In this document: positions 17,848 to 25,691 of the stretch, in pieces
Layout: each line of letters starts with the position of its first letter
How positions within the stretch are numbered: the stretch's first letter is position 1
Source: Allomuricauda sp. TMED12
GTDB lineage: Bacteria; Bacteroidota; Bacteroidia; Flavobacteriales; Flavobacteriaceae
Direction: 5' to 3'
NCBI GenBank assembly: GCA_002167435.2
Contig: NHBR02000002.1
Span: 1 to 64,000 of the forward strand
DNA: 64,000 nucleotides
Notes under the pieces: generated by a model
Told to the model about the DNA's origin: nothing
Database searches by the model: none
Seen by the model: only the letters and a program-made list of their open reading frames with translations
Position numbers and translations under genes: made by a program

Positions 17848-18795
17848 CTAAAGGTTAATTTTATCCGAGATATTGTATCGGGTGTCGTTTTTTCGGGACC
17901 GCACCATAATTTCTCCGATGAAACCTGCTAAAAATAATTGCGTACCGATAATCATGGCCGTCAATGCAATATAGAATTGGGGTTTTTGTGTAATAAGACG
18001 CCCCGTGGGATTAATGAAGAGCTTGTCAACCCCCAAATAAAGCGAAAATCCAAAACCTACAAAGAACATGAGTACGCCCCAGGCTCCAAAAAGATGCATT
18101 GGTCTTCGGCCAAACTTGGAAACGAACCAAATAGTGATTAAATCCAAGAAGCCATTGATAAAGCGCTCTGCTCCAAATTTTGTTGAGCCATATTTACGGG
18201 CTTGGTGTTGCACTATTTTTTCCGAAATATCCAAAAATCCTGCGTTTTTGGCCAAAACAGGAATATATCGATGCATTTCTCCCGATACCTCAATGGTTTT
18301 TACCACTTTTTGGTTGAAAGCTTTGAGACCACAGTTAAAATCGTGCAATTTTACCCCGGAAGTTTTCCTTGCTGCCCAATTGAACAGTTTGGAGGGGATA
18401 TTTTTAGTGATCACGGAATCGTACCGTTTCTTTTTCCAGCCCGATACCACATGATGGCCCTCTTGGGTAATCATCTGATACATCTCTGGGATTTCCTCTG
18501 GATTGTCCTGGAGATCTGCATCCATGGTGATGACAACCTCGCCCTCGGCAGCTTTAAAACCGGCATGCAAGGCTTGGGACTTTCCGAAGTTCTTTAAGAA
18601 CCGGATACCCTTCACATTTTCGTTGAGTTTGGAAAGCTCGGAGATGGTTTCCCACGAGCCGTCGGTACTGCCATCATCTATAAAGATGATTTCATAAGAA
18701 AAATGATTGGATTGCATTACCTGTACAATCCAATCATGTAGTTCTTTTAGGGATTCTTGCTCGTTAAGTAAAGGAATTACAATGGAAATCTGCAT
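17848..18795 (-). CDS. GT2 polyprenyl-phosphate glycosyltransferase-like membrane protein
   Basis: 315 residues. A GT-A fold opens with SIVIPLLNEQESL, followed by IDDGSTDGSW (about 39-48) and the metal-binding DAD at 92-94 (TMDADLQDNPEEIPEM). Two hydrophobic segments follow (about 233-255 and 272-292). This is the DPM1/ArnC/GtrB-like arrangement, in which a sugar is transferred from a nucleotide to undecaprenyl phosphate on the inner membrane. It lies in a same-strand run with DUF4199 upstream and the mutase downstream. Confidence 0.88.
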   Translation of the reverse strand: MQISIVIPLLNEQESLKELHDWIVQVMQSNHFSYEIIFIDDGSTDGSWETISELSKLNENVKGIRFLKNFGKSQALHAGFKAAEGEVVITMDADLQDNPEEIPEMYQMITQEGHHVVSGWKKKRYDSVITKNIPSKLFNWAARKTSGVKLHDFNCGLKAFNQKVVKTIEVSGEMHRYIPVLAKNAGFLDISEKIVQHQARKYGSTKFGAERFINGFLDLITIWFVSKFGRRPMHLFGAWGVLMFFVGFGFSLYLGVDKLFINPTGRLITQKPQFYIALTAMIIGTQLFLAGFIGEIMVRSRKNDTRYNISDKINL

Positions 18796-18837
18796 TGTTT
18801 GATTCTGGAATTCCTTTCAAAAATAGTATTTTTTGTT

Positions 18838-19359
18838 TTAGTAATCCGCTTTGGACTTTTTCAATATTAAGCCACTTATTAGACCTAAGATCAAACCGAG
18901 TACACAGTTCATGATCAAGAGTACGGGATATTGTATCCAAGCAAAGCTTTTTTGCATTTCTACGCCTTGTTCCCATTGCTCCTCGGTCATATTGGGGTTT
19001 TGTGCCATGGCCTTTGGTTTTGCAATTTCCATGGCCTTGTCCATAAAGTCTGGTTCAATAAAGTTGGTTAGTACAAATTGGTAGACCAAAGAAATTATGG
19101 CACCGACCAAGGCGACCCCTACGGCAACTTTTAGTGCCTCCGAAATGGTTAAATAGCCACCATTTGCTTTTTTAAAGGCGTTGATCGCTAAAAAAATAAT
19201 TGCCGCCAAGATTACGATAGAGATCACGATTACCGCCGTACTTGTCTCATAGTGCATTTTCTGGGTATAGAGCATAACGCCGAACACCACAGAAATCAGT
19301 CCCATTAAAAGACCGTAGTTAAGTGCAAATTTTCCTGTTTTAACTTGTTGTTCTTCCAT
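18838..19359 (-). CDS. DUF4199 membrane protein
   Basis: 173 residues with four hydrophobic segments (GLLMGLISVVFGVMLY; STAVIVISIVILAAIIFLAI; VAVGVALVGAIISLVYQF; PVLLIMNCVLGLILGLISGL) and a long amphipathic stretch between the third and fourth. This matches DUF4199, a Bacteroidota inner-membrane family of unknown function that commonly precedes a DPM1-like glycosyltransferase, as here (42 bp gap). It may assist the glycosyltransferase, but that is inferred only from neighbourhood. Confidence 0.85.
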   Translation of the reverse strand: MEEQQVKTGKFALNYGLLMGLISVVFGVMLYTQKMHYETSTAVIVISIVILAAIIFLAINAFKKANGGYLTISEALKVAVGVALVGAIISLVYQFVLTNFIEPDFMDKAMEIAKPKAMAQNPNMTEEQWEQGVEMQKSFAWIQYPVLLIMNCVLGLILGLISGLILKKSKADY

Positions 19360-19453
19360 TTTTTTGAAATTTGTGTTGATTACAGTTGGTTAGTGCGAGA
19401 TCGCTTAAATTTGTTACATATAAATTTAACTTTATTTTTTTAGTGATTTTAAG

Positions 19454-19483
19454 TTGGATGTATCAAAGAAATCATTAAATTTG
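19454..19483 (+). promoter_or_regulatory. Promoter of rpmE2
   Basis: TTG at 19454-19456, 19 bases, TAAATTTG at 19476-19483: a full match to the Bacteroidota -33/-7 consensus, 35 bases before the ATG. Confidence 0.85.
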
Positions 19484-19518
19484 CACCCTGAAAATTCTGA
19501 GATTAAGCATTTAAGACA

Positions 19519-19788
19519 ATGAGAAAAGATATACACCCAGAAAACTATAGATTGGTTGCTTTTAAGGATATGTCCAACGACGATGTGTTCCTTACAAAGT
19601 CCACTGCTGAAGCGAAAGAGACCATCACTGTGGATGGTGTTGAATATCCATTGGTAAAATTGGAAATTTCTAGAACTTCACATCCATACTACACTGGTAA
19701 AACTAAATTGGTTGACACCGCTGGTAGAATTGACAAGTTCAAGAACAAGTACAAGAAATTCAAGAAAGAAGAGAAGGAGACCGAGTAG
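19519..19788 (+). CDS. rpmE2: 50S ribosomal protein L31, type B
   Basis: 89 residues starting [19 protein letters not shown], with the characteristic [11 protein letters not shown] and [10 protein letters not shown]. It contains no cysteine, so it is the zinc-independent (C-minus) form of L31. It has its own consensus promoter and a strong terminator, so it is monocistronic. Confidence 0.97.
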   Translation: MRKDIHPENYRLVAFKDMSNDDVFLTKSTAEAKETITVDGVEYPLVKLEISRTSHPYYTGKTKLVDTAGRIDKFKNKYKKFKKEEKETE

Positions 19789-19815
19789 GTCGCACTTTTC
19801 AACGAAATATATAGG

Positions 19816-19846
19816 CGCTCTCGATGGTATTCGAGAGCGTTTTTTA
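19816..19846 (+). terminator. Terminator after rpmE2
   Basis: Perfect 9-bp stem CGCTCTCGA / TCGAGAGCG, loop TGGTAT, then T7. Confidence 0.9.
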
Positions 19847-19879
19847 TTTTTACAGTAAATAGACTCTCAAAGCTGTGCT

Positions 19880-21055
19880 ATGAACTATATCCTTTCTGAC
19901 GGTAACCACCGCGAAGACCTTTTCCCTTTCACGTTCACACGGCCCGTATCTGAGATTCGTGTGGGTATTTTGACCATTAGCGAGAAATGGGAAAAATGGT
20001 TGAAGGCCCCGGTAAGTTTTCAAACCGAAGAGTATCTATCCGAAAAGTATCCATTGACTGTTGCTGCCGAAAACATGGTGATCAACGGGAGTTATCTGCC
20101 CAACAAAGCCTTGATAGAGGCTATTCAAAACTTGAAAATGGGCGAAGCCTTGATGGATGGGGAGGATTATGTTGCCTATACCACGGACAGCCCTAATGAA
20201 TTTTTTTCCAGTGAAGATTATGTAACAGTTCATTTTAAAAGTGACTGTACAATAATCAAAAATACCTGGGATATTTTTTCCAACAATGCAGCGGCACTTC
20301 AAGCTGATTTTGATGTATTGACCCAAGGAAGAAAAAGCCAACCCATATCCAACACCAATAAAGTAAAGAGCCCTGAAAATATTTTTATTGAAGAGGGGGC
20401 TACGGTGGAGTTCTGTATTTTAAACGCATCCACAGGACCTATCTACATTGGTAAAAATGCTTTGATGATGGAAGGCTGTATGGTCAGGGGCGGATTGGCA
20501 CTTTGTGAAAACGCCATTTTAAAAATGGGCGCCAAAATTTATGGAGCCGTCACCGCTGGACCGGGCTGTAAACTTGGTGGAGAAGTCAATAATGCAGTAC
20601 TGTTCGCTAATTCCAACAAAGGACACGATGGCTTTTTAGGTAACTCTGTGATAGGGGAATGGTGCAATATCGGAGCCGATACGAATACGTCCAACCTAAA
20701 GAACAATTATGCTCCCGTACGCCTGTGGAATTACCAAACCGAAGGTTTTGCCAAAACAGGTCTTCAATTTTGTGGTTTGATGATGGGCGATCATAGCAAG
20801 TGCGGCATCAATGTGATGTTCAACACAGGAACCGTCATCGGGGTGAGTGCCAATATTTTTGGTAGTGGTTTTCCCCGAAATTTTATTCCAAGTTTTAGTT
20901 GGGGCGGGGCTTCAGGATTTACCGCATTTCGAACCAATAAAGCTTTTGAGGTGGCCGAGGCCATGATGAAACGCCGTAATATGGAGTTCAACGATACCGA
21001 AGCCAAAATTTTGGAACACGTTTTTGAGTTCACGCAGAAGTGGAGAAACTACTAA
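19880..21055 (+). CDS. GlmU-like sugar nucleotidyltransferase/acetyltransferase, Bacteroidota type
   Basis: 391 residues. The N-terminus (MNYILSDGNHREDLFPFTFTRPVSEIRVG) is typical of the Bacteroidota-specific GlmU-like family rather than classical GlmU. The C-terminal half is a left-handed beta-helix with hexapeptide repeats (from FIEEGATVEFCILNA to GVSANIFGSGFP), including KGHDGFLGNSVIGEWCNIGA. The family is thought to substitute for GlmU (glucosamine-1-P acetylation and UDP-GlcNAc formation), but the pyrophosphorylase signature of GlmU is not evident at the N-terminus, so the uridylyl activity is uncertain. Confidence 0.85.
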   Translation: MNYILSDGNHREDLFPFTFTRPVSEIRVGILTISEKWEKWLKAPVSFQTEEYLSEKYPLTVAAENMVINGSYLPNKALIEAIQNLKMGEALMDGEDYVAYTTDSPNEFFSSEDYVTVHFKSDCTIIKNTWDIFSNNAAALQADFDVLTQGRKSQPISNTNKVKSPENIFIEEGATVEFCILNASTGPIYIGKNALMMEGCMVRGGLALCENAILKMGAKIYGAVTAGPGCKLGGEVNNAVLFANSNKGHDGFLGNSVIGEWCNIGADTNTSNLKNNYAPVRLWNYQTEGFAKTGLQFCGLMMGDHSKCGINVMFNTGTVIGVSANIFGSGFPRNFIPSFSWGGASGFTAFRTNKAFEVAEAMMKRRNMEFNDTEAKILEHVFEFTQKWRNY

Positions 21056-21079
21056 GGAACCCACATTTCTGCGGGTTCC
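21056..21079. terminator. Hairpin between convergent genes
   Basis: GGAACCC (21056-21062) pairs with GGGTTCC (21073-21079) just after the GlmU-like stop and 20 bases before the convergent S41 protease stop. There is no long U-tract, so strength is uncertain. Confidence 0.5.
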
Positions 21080-21099
21080 CTTAATACTATTTGTTCAAT

Positions 21100-22545
21100 T
21101 TAGTTGTTCAATGTTTCAGTAACAAAATCTATCCATTTGTAGGCGGGGATACTTTTGTCAATGTATAAATCCGGTTGTATACCTTTGTTATCGATTGTCA
21201 TGTCCGGAATTCTCATGCTTCTGGATAAACTATATCCAAATTCCAGATCACCACATGGAGATGTAATCAGGTACATATTGGAAATGTCCAGCACACCAAC
21301 CGTTGTTGTACCGAACAGCTTCACCTTTTTACTTTGTTTTGCAGCCAATAAAAATTGTTCTGCGGTACTACCATTTCCTTCGTTGATAATGATTCCGACG
21401 TTTTTGGGAAATTGATGAATTGTATCGTATTTGGTAATATCGACAACAGTGGAGTCTAGATTTACGAATTCCCCTTTTCGCTTATCCAGAATCTCAAACG
21501 ACTCCTGAGCCCATTTTTTTCCTTCTTCGTCGAACCCATAAGAAGGATCATTTATAAAATCCAACATTCTTTGATTATTCAGGGGTGTTGAAAGAAACTC
21601 TACACCAACGGTCCGTATGGGGTTGGTGTATAATATGGGCAGTAACTCGTAATAACTTCGATCACTTCCTCCTCCATTATTCCTGATGTCGATAATAAAG
21701 TTGTGGGTTTTTAATATCAAGTCTTTGTTTGCGGCTATAACACTGTCAATAACACTTTTTTCGGCACCGTTGAATGTTGGAATCCGTAAATACGTTGTGT
21801 TGTCATCAATAATTTCAAAATAGGGTTTGTTGGCGTTGATAGCATTAAAATAGCGCTCAATTTCCGGGTTGCTATCATACTTAGGTGCTACTCTTTTGAG
21901 CGTGATAAACCCTGTTTTCATATAATTATCACTCAAAAGCTCCACACTTGGAAAAGTTTGCTCGGAATGATCTCTCAAGTAATACACCGAAGAATTATCT
22001 GCTTTTATTTTGAACTTTACCTGTCCTTTGGTCCAATATACCCCATCCGCTTCAATAATGAACCCTACGTATTCATCCTTGATCTTTTTGATACCTATTT
22101 TATAAGGTTCGGAAACCCAAATGCCTTCATAGTCTACTTCTTTCTTGGCCTCCAGATATTTGGTGAATTCTTCCAAATTGACATTTACCCTTTCTGAATC
22201 TTTGTAACGTGCAATAATGTCCTTATCGGATGGTGTTTCTGAATTGCCGGTACTGGCTGGACCGGCCAGGCCTACATAAACATGACCTGAGCGAAAAAAG
22301 GCAAGCCACTCCTTGATCGTTGCCACACATTCATTGGGGTCTTCAATACTTTTTATTCTTTTGGCGAAAGATTCGTTATGGGCTTGGTACGCCTGCTCTC
22401 CCTTACTCTCCAATGCATAGGCAAACCCTGCATCGTTCTTTTCAAAAGTTGTTTTCACCCAATTAAAATTGGTTTCGCAATCGCAATTTTGGGAAAACAT
22501 GAGAAATGGTAAAACTAGTAGTGTAATTAAGATTGGTTTGTTCAT
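21100..22545 (-). CDS. Exported S41-family (tail-specific) protease
   Basis: 481 residues with a Sec signal ending near LMFSQNCDCE. Family S41 features are FIIDIRNNGGGSDRSYYELL and the serine region IIINEGNGSTAEQFLLAAKQSKKVKLFG with the Ser...Lys pair, followed by TTTVGVLDISNM. No clear PDZ domain is visible between the N-terminal helical domain and the protease core, unlike CtpA. It probably acts in the periplasm or on the cell surface; the substrate is unknown. It follows the LamG-like gene on the same strand (104 bp), so co-transcription is possible. Confidence 0.85.
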   Translation of the reverse strand: MNKPILITLLVLPFLMFSQNCDCETNFNWVKTTFEKNDAGFAYALESKGEQAYQAHNESFAKRIKSIEDPNECVATIKEWLAFFRSGHVYVGLAGPASTGNSETPSDKDIIARYKDSERVNVNLEEFTKYLEAKKEVDYEGIWVSEPYKIGIKKIKDEYVGFIIEADGVYWTKGQVKFKIKADNSSVYYLRDHSEQTFPSVELLSDNYMKTGFITLKRVAPKYDSNPEIERYFNAINANKPYFEIIDDNTTYLRIPTFNGAEKSVIDSVIAANKDLILKTHNFIIDIRNNGGGSDRSYYELLPILYTNPIRTVGVEFLSTPLNNQRMLDFINDPSYGFDEEGKKWAQESFEILDKRKGEFVNLDSTVVDITKYDTIHQFPKNVGIIINEGNGSTAEQFLLAAKQSKKVKLFGTTTVGVLDISNMYLITSPCGDLEFGYSLSRSMRIPDMTIDNKGIQPDLYIDKSIPAYKWIDFVTETLNN

Positions 22546-22649
22546 TTTTTGAATTTATTTAAAGATGCTATTATGATATGTGCGTTACAGTTGAATTGTA
22601 CTTTGCTATACGTAATTGAGGGCTGAAGATTGCACCTCCTTCGCCTTAT

Positions 22650-23729
22650 CTATTCAATTTTCCCCATCAACCCCCAGCCATTAGCCTTGTCGATCACCAC
22701 ACAATGCAAAGTGTTGAATCCCTTTTTAAGTTGAAGTGGCAGCTTGTTGGCGGATAAACCTAAATGACCTTGAAACTGGTTGTTTTTGGACCGAAAGGCA
22801 TTGTTACCGTAGAAAATGGGCTCTCCATTTAAGTACACAACGATTTTATCGCTGTAATCGAACAAAAAGAACCTAGTCTGGGCCTGATCAACGGCAATAG
22901 TTGTAGAGGCTACCGTGAAAGCTTCTTGATTGCGTTCAAAGTTGCCCGAAGTTGGCTTTGCCAGATATCTGGAAATGGGCAAAAGGCCCGATTGTTCTGT
23001 ATAAACAGTGATGGTCTTTGCCTTTTCAAAATCTTTGAAATCTATTTGATTTTCTACATAAGGTTTGGCTTCTGTGAGGTCCCATTCGGAGATGATACCT
23101 TTCTCGGGAGTAACAATTGGGTAAGGTTCTTTTGCGATGGCTTCTCCCATTTTGGTGACTTTTAGGTTGGCGAATCGATTTCCAAACAGGGCAAAAAGTC
23201 CAATTCCCCCATTAAGATTGCCCGATCTTAATCGATCTATCTGCATCACCTCTTTACCATTAATAAACAAGGTAGCGGTTAAATCTTCTACATCTATGCG
23301 GAAAAGGTTCCAACCCTCTGTCTTAAAGGCAACATTCGCCTGAAATTCTGGATATAACTGCCAGTTGCTCTCGTTGTTGTAGGTAGGGGTATATTGCACC
23401 GCATCCACTTGTCTCGATTTGTGCATGCGCATATACACCTCTTCAAAATTTCCATCATGTTTACGGAAAACTACGCCGGCAAAGCTGCGTTTTTGGTTGG
23501 CGTACACCTCCATTTCCAGTACACCATTCGAAAATTCAAACCCATTGGCAAAAGCAGTGCCATTCACTACGATGGTTTCTCTTCCATCAAAAGATTCAAA
23601 GGAAATCTCACTGCCTTGGGCAGTGGTCCAATGGCCCACATTTAAAGGTATAGTTTGAGTGTTCTGTCCTTGAATCAACCAACCAGATAATAGGATGTAG
23701 AAAAGCAAAGGGATACGTACTATGTGCAC
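22650..23729 (-). CDS. Exported LamG/DUF1080-like sugar-binding or glycosidase-like protein
   Basis: 359 residues with a signal peptide (IPLLFYILLSGWLIQGQ). The first 200 residues form a jelly roll resembling DUF1080/LamG modules: ISFESFDGRETIVVNG, then YANQKRSFAGVVFRKHDG, then WNLFRIDVEDLTATLFINGKEV. The C-terminal 120 residues are a second beta domain (FFLFDYSDKIVVYLNGEPIFYG) resembling carbohydrate-binding jelly rolls. No catalytic pair is obvious. The only suitable start in front of the signal is GTG at 23729. The precise substrate is unknown. Confidence 0.65.
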   Translation of the reverse strand: MHIVRIPLLFYILLSGWLIQGQNTQTIPLNVGHWTTAQGSEISFESFDGRETIVVNGTAFANGFEFSNGVLEMEVYANQKRSFAGVVFRKHDGNFEEVYMRMHKSRQVDAVQYTPTYNNESNWQLYPEFQANVAFKTEGWNLFRIDVEDLTATLFINGKEVMQIDRLRSGNLNGGIGLFALFGNRFANLKVTKMGEAIAKEPYPIVTPEKGIISEWDLTEAKPYVENQIDFKDFEKAKTITVYTEQSGLLPISRYLAKPTSGNFERNQEAFTVASTTIAVDQAQTRFFLFDYSDKIVVYLNGEPIFYGNNAFRSKNNQFQGHLGLSANKLPLQLKKGFNTLHCVVIDKANGWGLMGKIE

Positions 23730-23940
23730 TTGTTCGTTTTTTGATTGGTGAATGATTGGTTATTAGTCGAATCTGATATGTATCCCTAACAAGATCAAAA
23801 GGTATTCCCCGATTTTTTTTAAGGAAAACAACAATAGGGGCTTTTTACTCTTTGCCCAGTACAGTTATTTTAGTAAAACACCTAAATAAGCCATATCTAG
23901 GTTAAATACTTTGAAAGTTATGGTGATGTATAATTTATTA

Positions 23941-24783
23941 TCAAATCTTTTCTGCTATAAGGGTGATGTCCGGTTCTGTAAGGGTCAGCGATTTCACCTT
24001 GTCTTTCTGTATGTTGAATGAGATGGTCACCGAGGGTGTGCCATTGTAAGTGAAGAGGTTATCTCCGATTTTGTACAGGGCACCCCCAAACCCACCAATT
24101 GGGCCTAAGGATAGCAGTTTTCTCATGTTTACACCTATGGTGAAACCATCATTTTCACCCTGGCCATATTTGTAATCACCCAAGTACTTTTTCTGTTCTT
24201 CGGAGCTTACATTTATATAATCTGTACCATTAGCGTTGCCCAAACCGGATAAATAATCAATGGTCTGTTCCAGTGATTCAATTTCTGATTTGGTCATTTG
24301 GTCCTTCATGCGTTCCCCCGCATACGCATGGTCCAATAAACTAATTCCATGGGGTCCTGTGGTTTCCTGTATTCCAGGTGTTGCTTCAATGGCTGATTTT
24401 ACCACATTAAAATGGCCCAACATCGTAAAAGTGAAAAGGGTAGGGCGGGCACCTTTGCTCATAAGGTATAATGCGATATCTCTTCTGCCTACATGGGATG
24501 CGGCTCCAATGGCAGACTCAAAATCACCAAAACGCCACTCCCAAACCGATCTTGAGAGCTCTGGTCTTTTTTCGACCAATGATTTCACCCCATCCAAATC
24601 AAAATGGGATTTCCCAACCACTTCTTCAATAATTTCAGGGGGTATATTGGGGAAGTGTTTGGACATCTTGATATTGCTCTTCTGTTCAGCCCATGTCACA
24701 CTTGGAAATGACAATCCCAGGATGGTCAGTGCTGATGTCCTTAAGACAGTTCTTCGGTTTATGATGTTGTTTTTCATTTCCAT
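23941..24783 (-). CDS. Tat-signal ankyrin-like protein of unknown function
   Basis: 280 residues. The N-terminus has a twin-arginine-like signal (INRRTVLRTSALTILGLSF) ending near WAEQ. Residues about 50-150 look like degenerate ankyrin repeats (LDGVKSLVEKRPELSRS; SAIGAASHVGRRDIALYLMSKGARP; LGHFNVVKSAIEATPG; GISLLDHAYAG). The C-terminal 90 residues form a beta-rich domain (KYLGDYKYGQGENDGFTIGV ... KVKSLTLTEPDITLIAEK), like the short lipocalin-like domain attached to exported hydrolases. The start could equally be the second ATG at 24777. It is separated from the DsrE operon by a strong terminator, so it has its own promoter. Confidence 0.68.
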   Translation of the reverse strand: MEMKNNIINRRTVLRTSALTILGLSFPSVTWAEQKSNIKMSKHFPNIPPEIIEEVVGKSHFDLDGVKSLVEKRPELSRSVWEWRFGDFESAIGAASHVGRRDIALYLMSKGARPTLFTFTMLGHFNVVKSAIEATPGIQETTGPHGISLLDHAYAGERMKDQMTKSEIESLEQTIDYLSGLGNANGTDYINVSSEEQKKYLGDYKYGQGENDGFTIGVNMRKLLSLGPIGGFGGALYKIGDNLFTYNGTPSVTISFNIQKDKVKSLTLTEPDITLIAEKI

Positions 24784-24799
24784 TTTCTTAAAAGTACCA

Positions 24800-24835
24800 A
24801 AAAAGAAAAAGGGACCATGCTTCCATGGTCCCCTT
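24800..24835 (-). terminator. Strong terminator of the DsrE operon
   Basis: Minus strand: GGGACCATG, GAAG loop, CATGGTCCC, then T5C and T6. It sits between the dsrE-like stop (24858) and the ankyrin-like start (24783). Confidence 0.9.
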
Positions 24836-24857
24836 TAACAACATAAACCAGGTTTTT

Positions 24858-25283
24858 TTACAAAGTAATGCTCAAAAACCCATCTTTTTGCAGGTTAAAA
24901 TCATACAGAATACCATTGGCCACTACTCCCATTTCCTTGGGTAGTTTTGTGGCATCCACTCCGAATTTTTTAAGGGAGAAACCACAGGCCAACAACTTTA
25001 TCTTTTCACTTTTGGCCAAATCCAGAAACGGTTGCATTTGTTCCATGTCGGTTAGTCCTTTTACGGTCTCCCCACAGATGACCACATGGAACTCCCCGAA
25101 CTTGGCACCATCATCGGCGGCCAGTTCATCGGCGGCCAACAAGATGGCCTTTAATTGTGGAATTTTGCGGGTAAGCACAATGTAGTTGTTCTGGTCCTTG
25201 TTATACGTGGTTTGGGCACTGACTTGACTAAGCCCGGTCAAAAAGGTGATGGCCACTAGGGCCACCATGAATATTTTTTTCAT
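24858..25283 (-). CDS. Exported DsrE-family protein
   Basis: 141 residues from ATG 25283, with a Sec signal (MVALVAITFLTGLSQVSAQ). The mature 118 residues are a DsrE/DsrF-like fold: NYIVLTRKIPQLKAILLAADEL, FHVVICGETVKGL, FLDLAKSEKIKLLACGFSLKK, ending NGILYDFNLQKDGFLS. Two cysteines remain after processing, Cys70 and Cys100; the latter sits in the LLACGFSL position where DsrE-type sulfurtransferases keep their catalytic Cys. Cytoplasmic DsrE proteins pass persulfide sulfur; this one is predicted to work in the periplasm. It begins 2 bases after the DoxX stop and is last in its operon. Confidence 0.85.
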   Translation of the reverse strand: MKKIFMVALVAITFLTGLSQVSAQTTYNKDQNNYIVLTRKIPQLKAILLAADELAADDGAKFGEFHVVICGETVKGLTDMEQMQPFLDLAKSEKIKLLACGFSLKKFGVDATKLPKEMGVVANGILYDFNLQKDGFLSITL

Positions 25284-25285
25284 GT

Positions 25286-25684
25286 TTATTGTTTTTTCAG
25301 TTTTGGATTCAATACAAAAAAGAGGAGTCCGCCCAGAATAGCAATATTCTTGAACAACGGCCCTACGGTCGCCATTTGACCCACTTGAATGGTCAAGGTG
25401 ATGGGGATCAGCATAACGATCAGCAGTATGGCGGCCCATTTGGTCCGAAAACCCACAGCTAGGGAAATGCCGGCAAGCAGCATCACCACTCCGGAGGCCA
25501 TCACCGCAATTTCTGGAGGGCCCAACAAATGACCCAATGCACCAAACTTGGCATTTTCGATGCGTGCAACGGCCTTATCCGTATTGATCAAATGGTTTAA
25601 ACTGGCCACGATGAATATCAAACTCACCATAATCCTTAACACAGCTACCGAACTACGGTTGACTTCAATCTTATTGTTTTGCAT
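25286..25684 (-). CDS. DoxX-family membrane protein
   Basis: 132 residues from ATG 25684 (MQNNKIEVNRSSVAVLRIM), with four hydrophobic helices: SVAVLRIMVSLIFIVASL; IAVMASGVVMLLAGISLAVGF; WAAILLIVMLIPITLTI; IAILGGLLFFVLN. This matches DoxX, the family that includes the small subunit of thiosulfate:quinone oxidoreductase and the DoxX subunit of mycobacterial membrane oxidoreductase complexes. It starts 7 bases after the SoxB-like stop and is followed 2 bases later by the exported DsrE gene. Quinone interaction is inference from the family. Confidence 0.87.
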   Translation of the reverse strand: MQNNKIEVNRSSVAVLRIMVSLIFIVASLNHLINTDKAVARIENAKFGALGHLLGPPEIAVMASGVVMLLAGISLAVGFRTKWAAILLIVMLIPITLTIQVGQMATVGPLFKNIAILGGLLFFVLNPKLKKQ

Positions 25685-25691
25685 GCCTGTT

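Noticed and set aside
25284-25439. 52-codon extension of the DsrE gene into doxX
   Set aside because: It overlaps doxX out of frame and would bury the clear signal peptide that starts at 25283.
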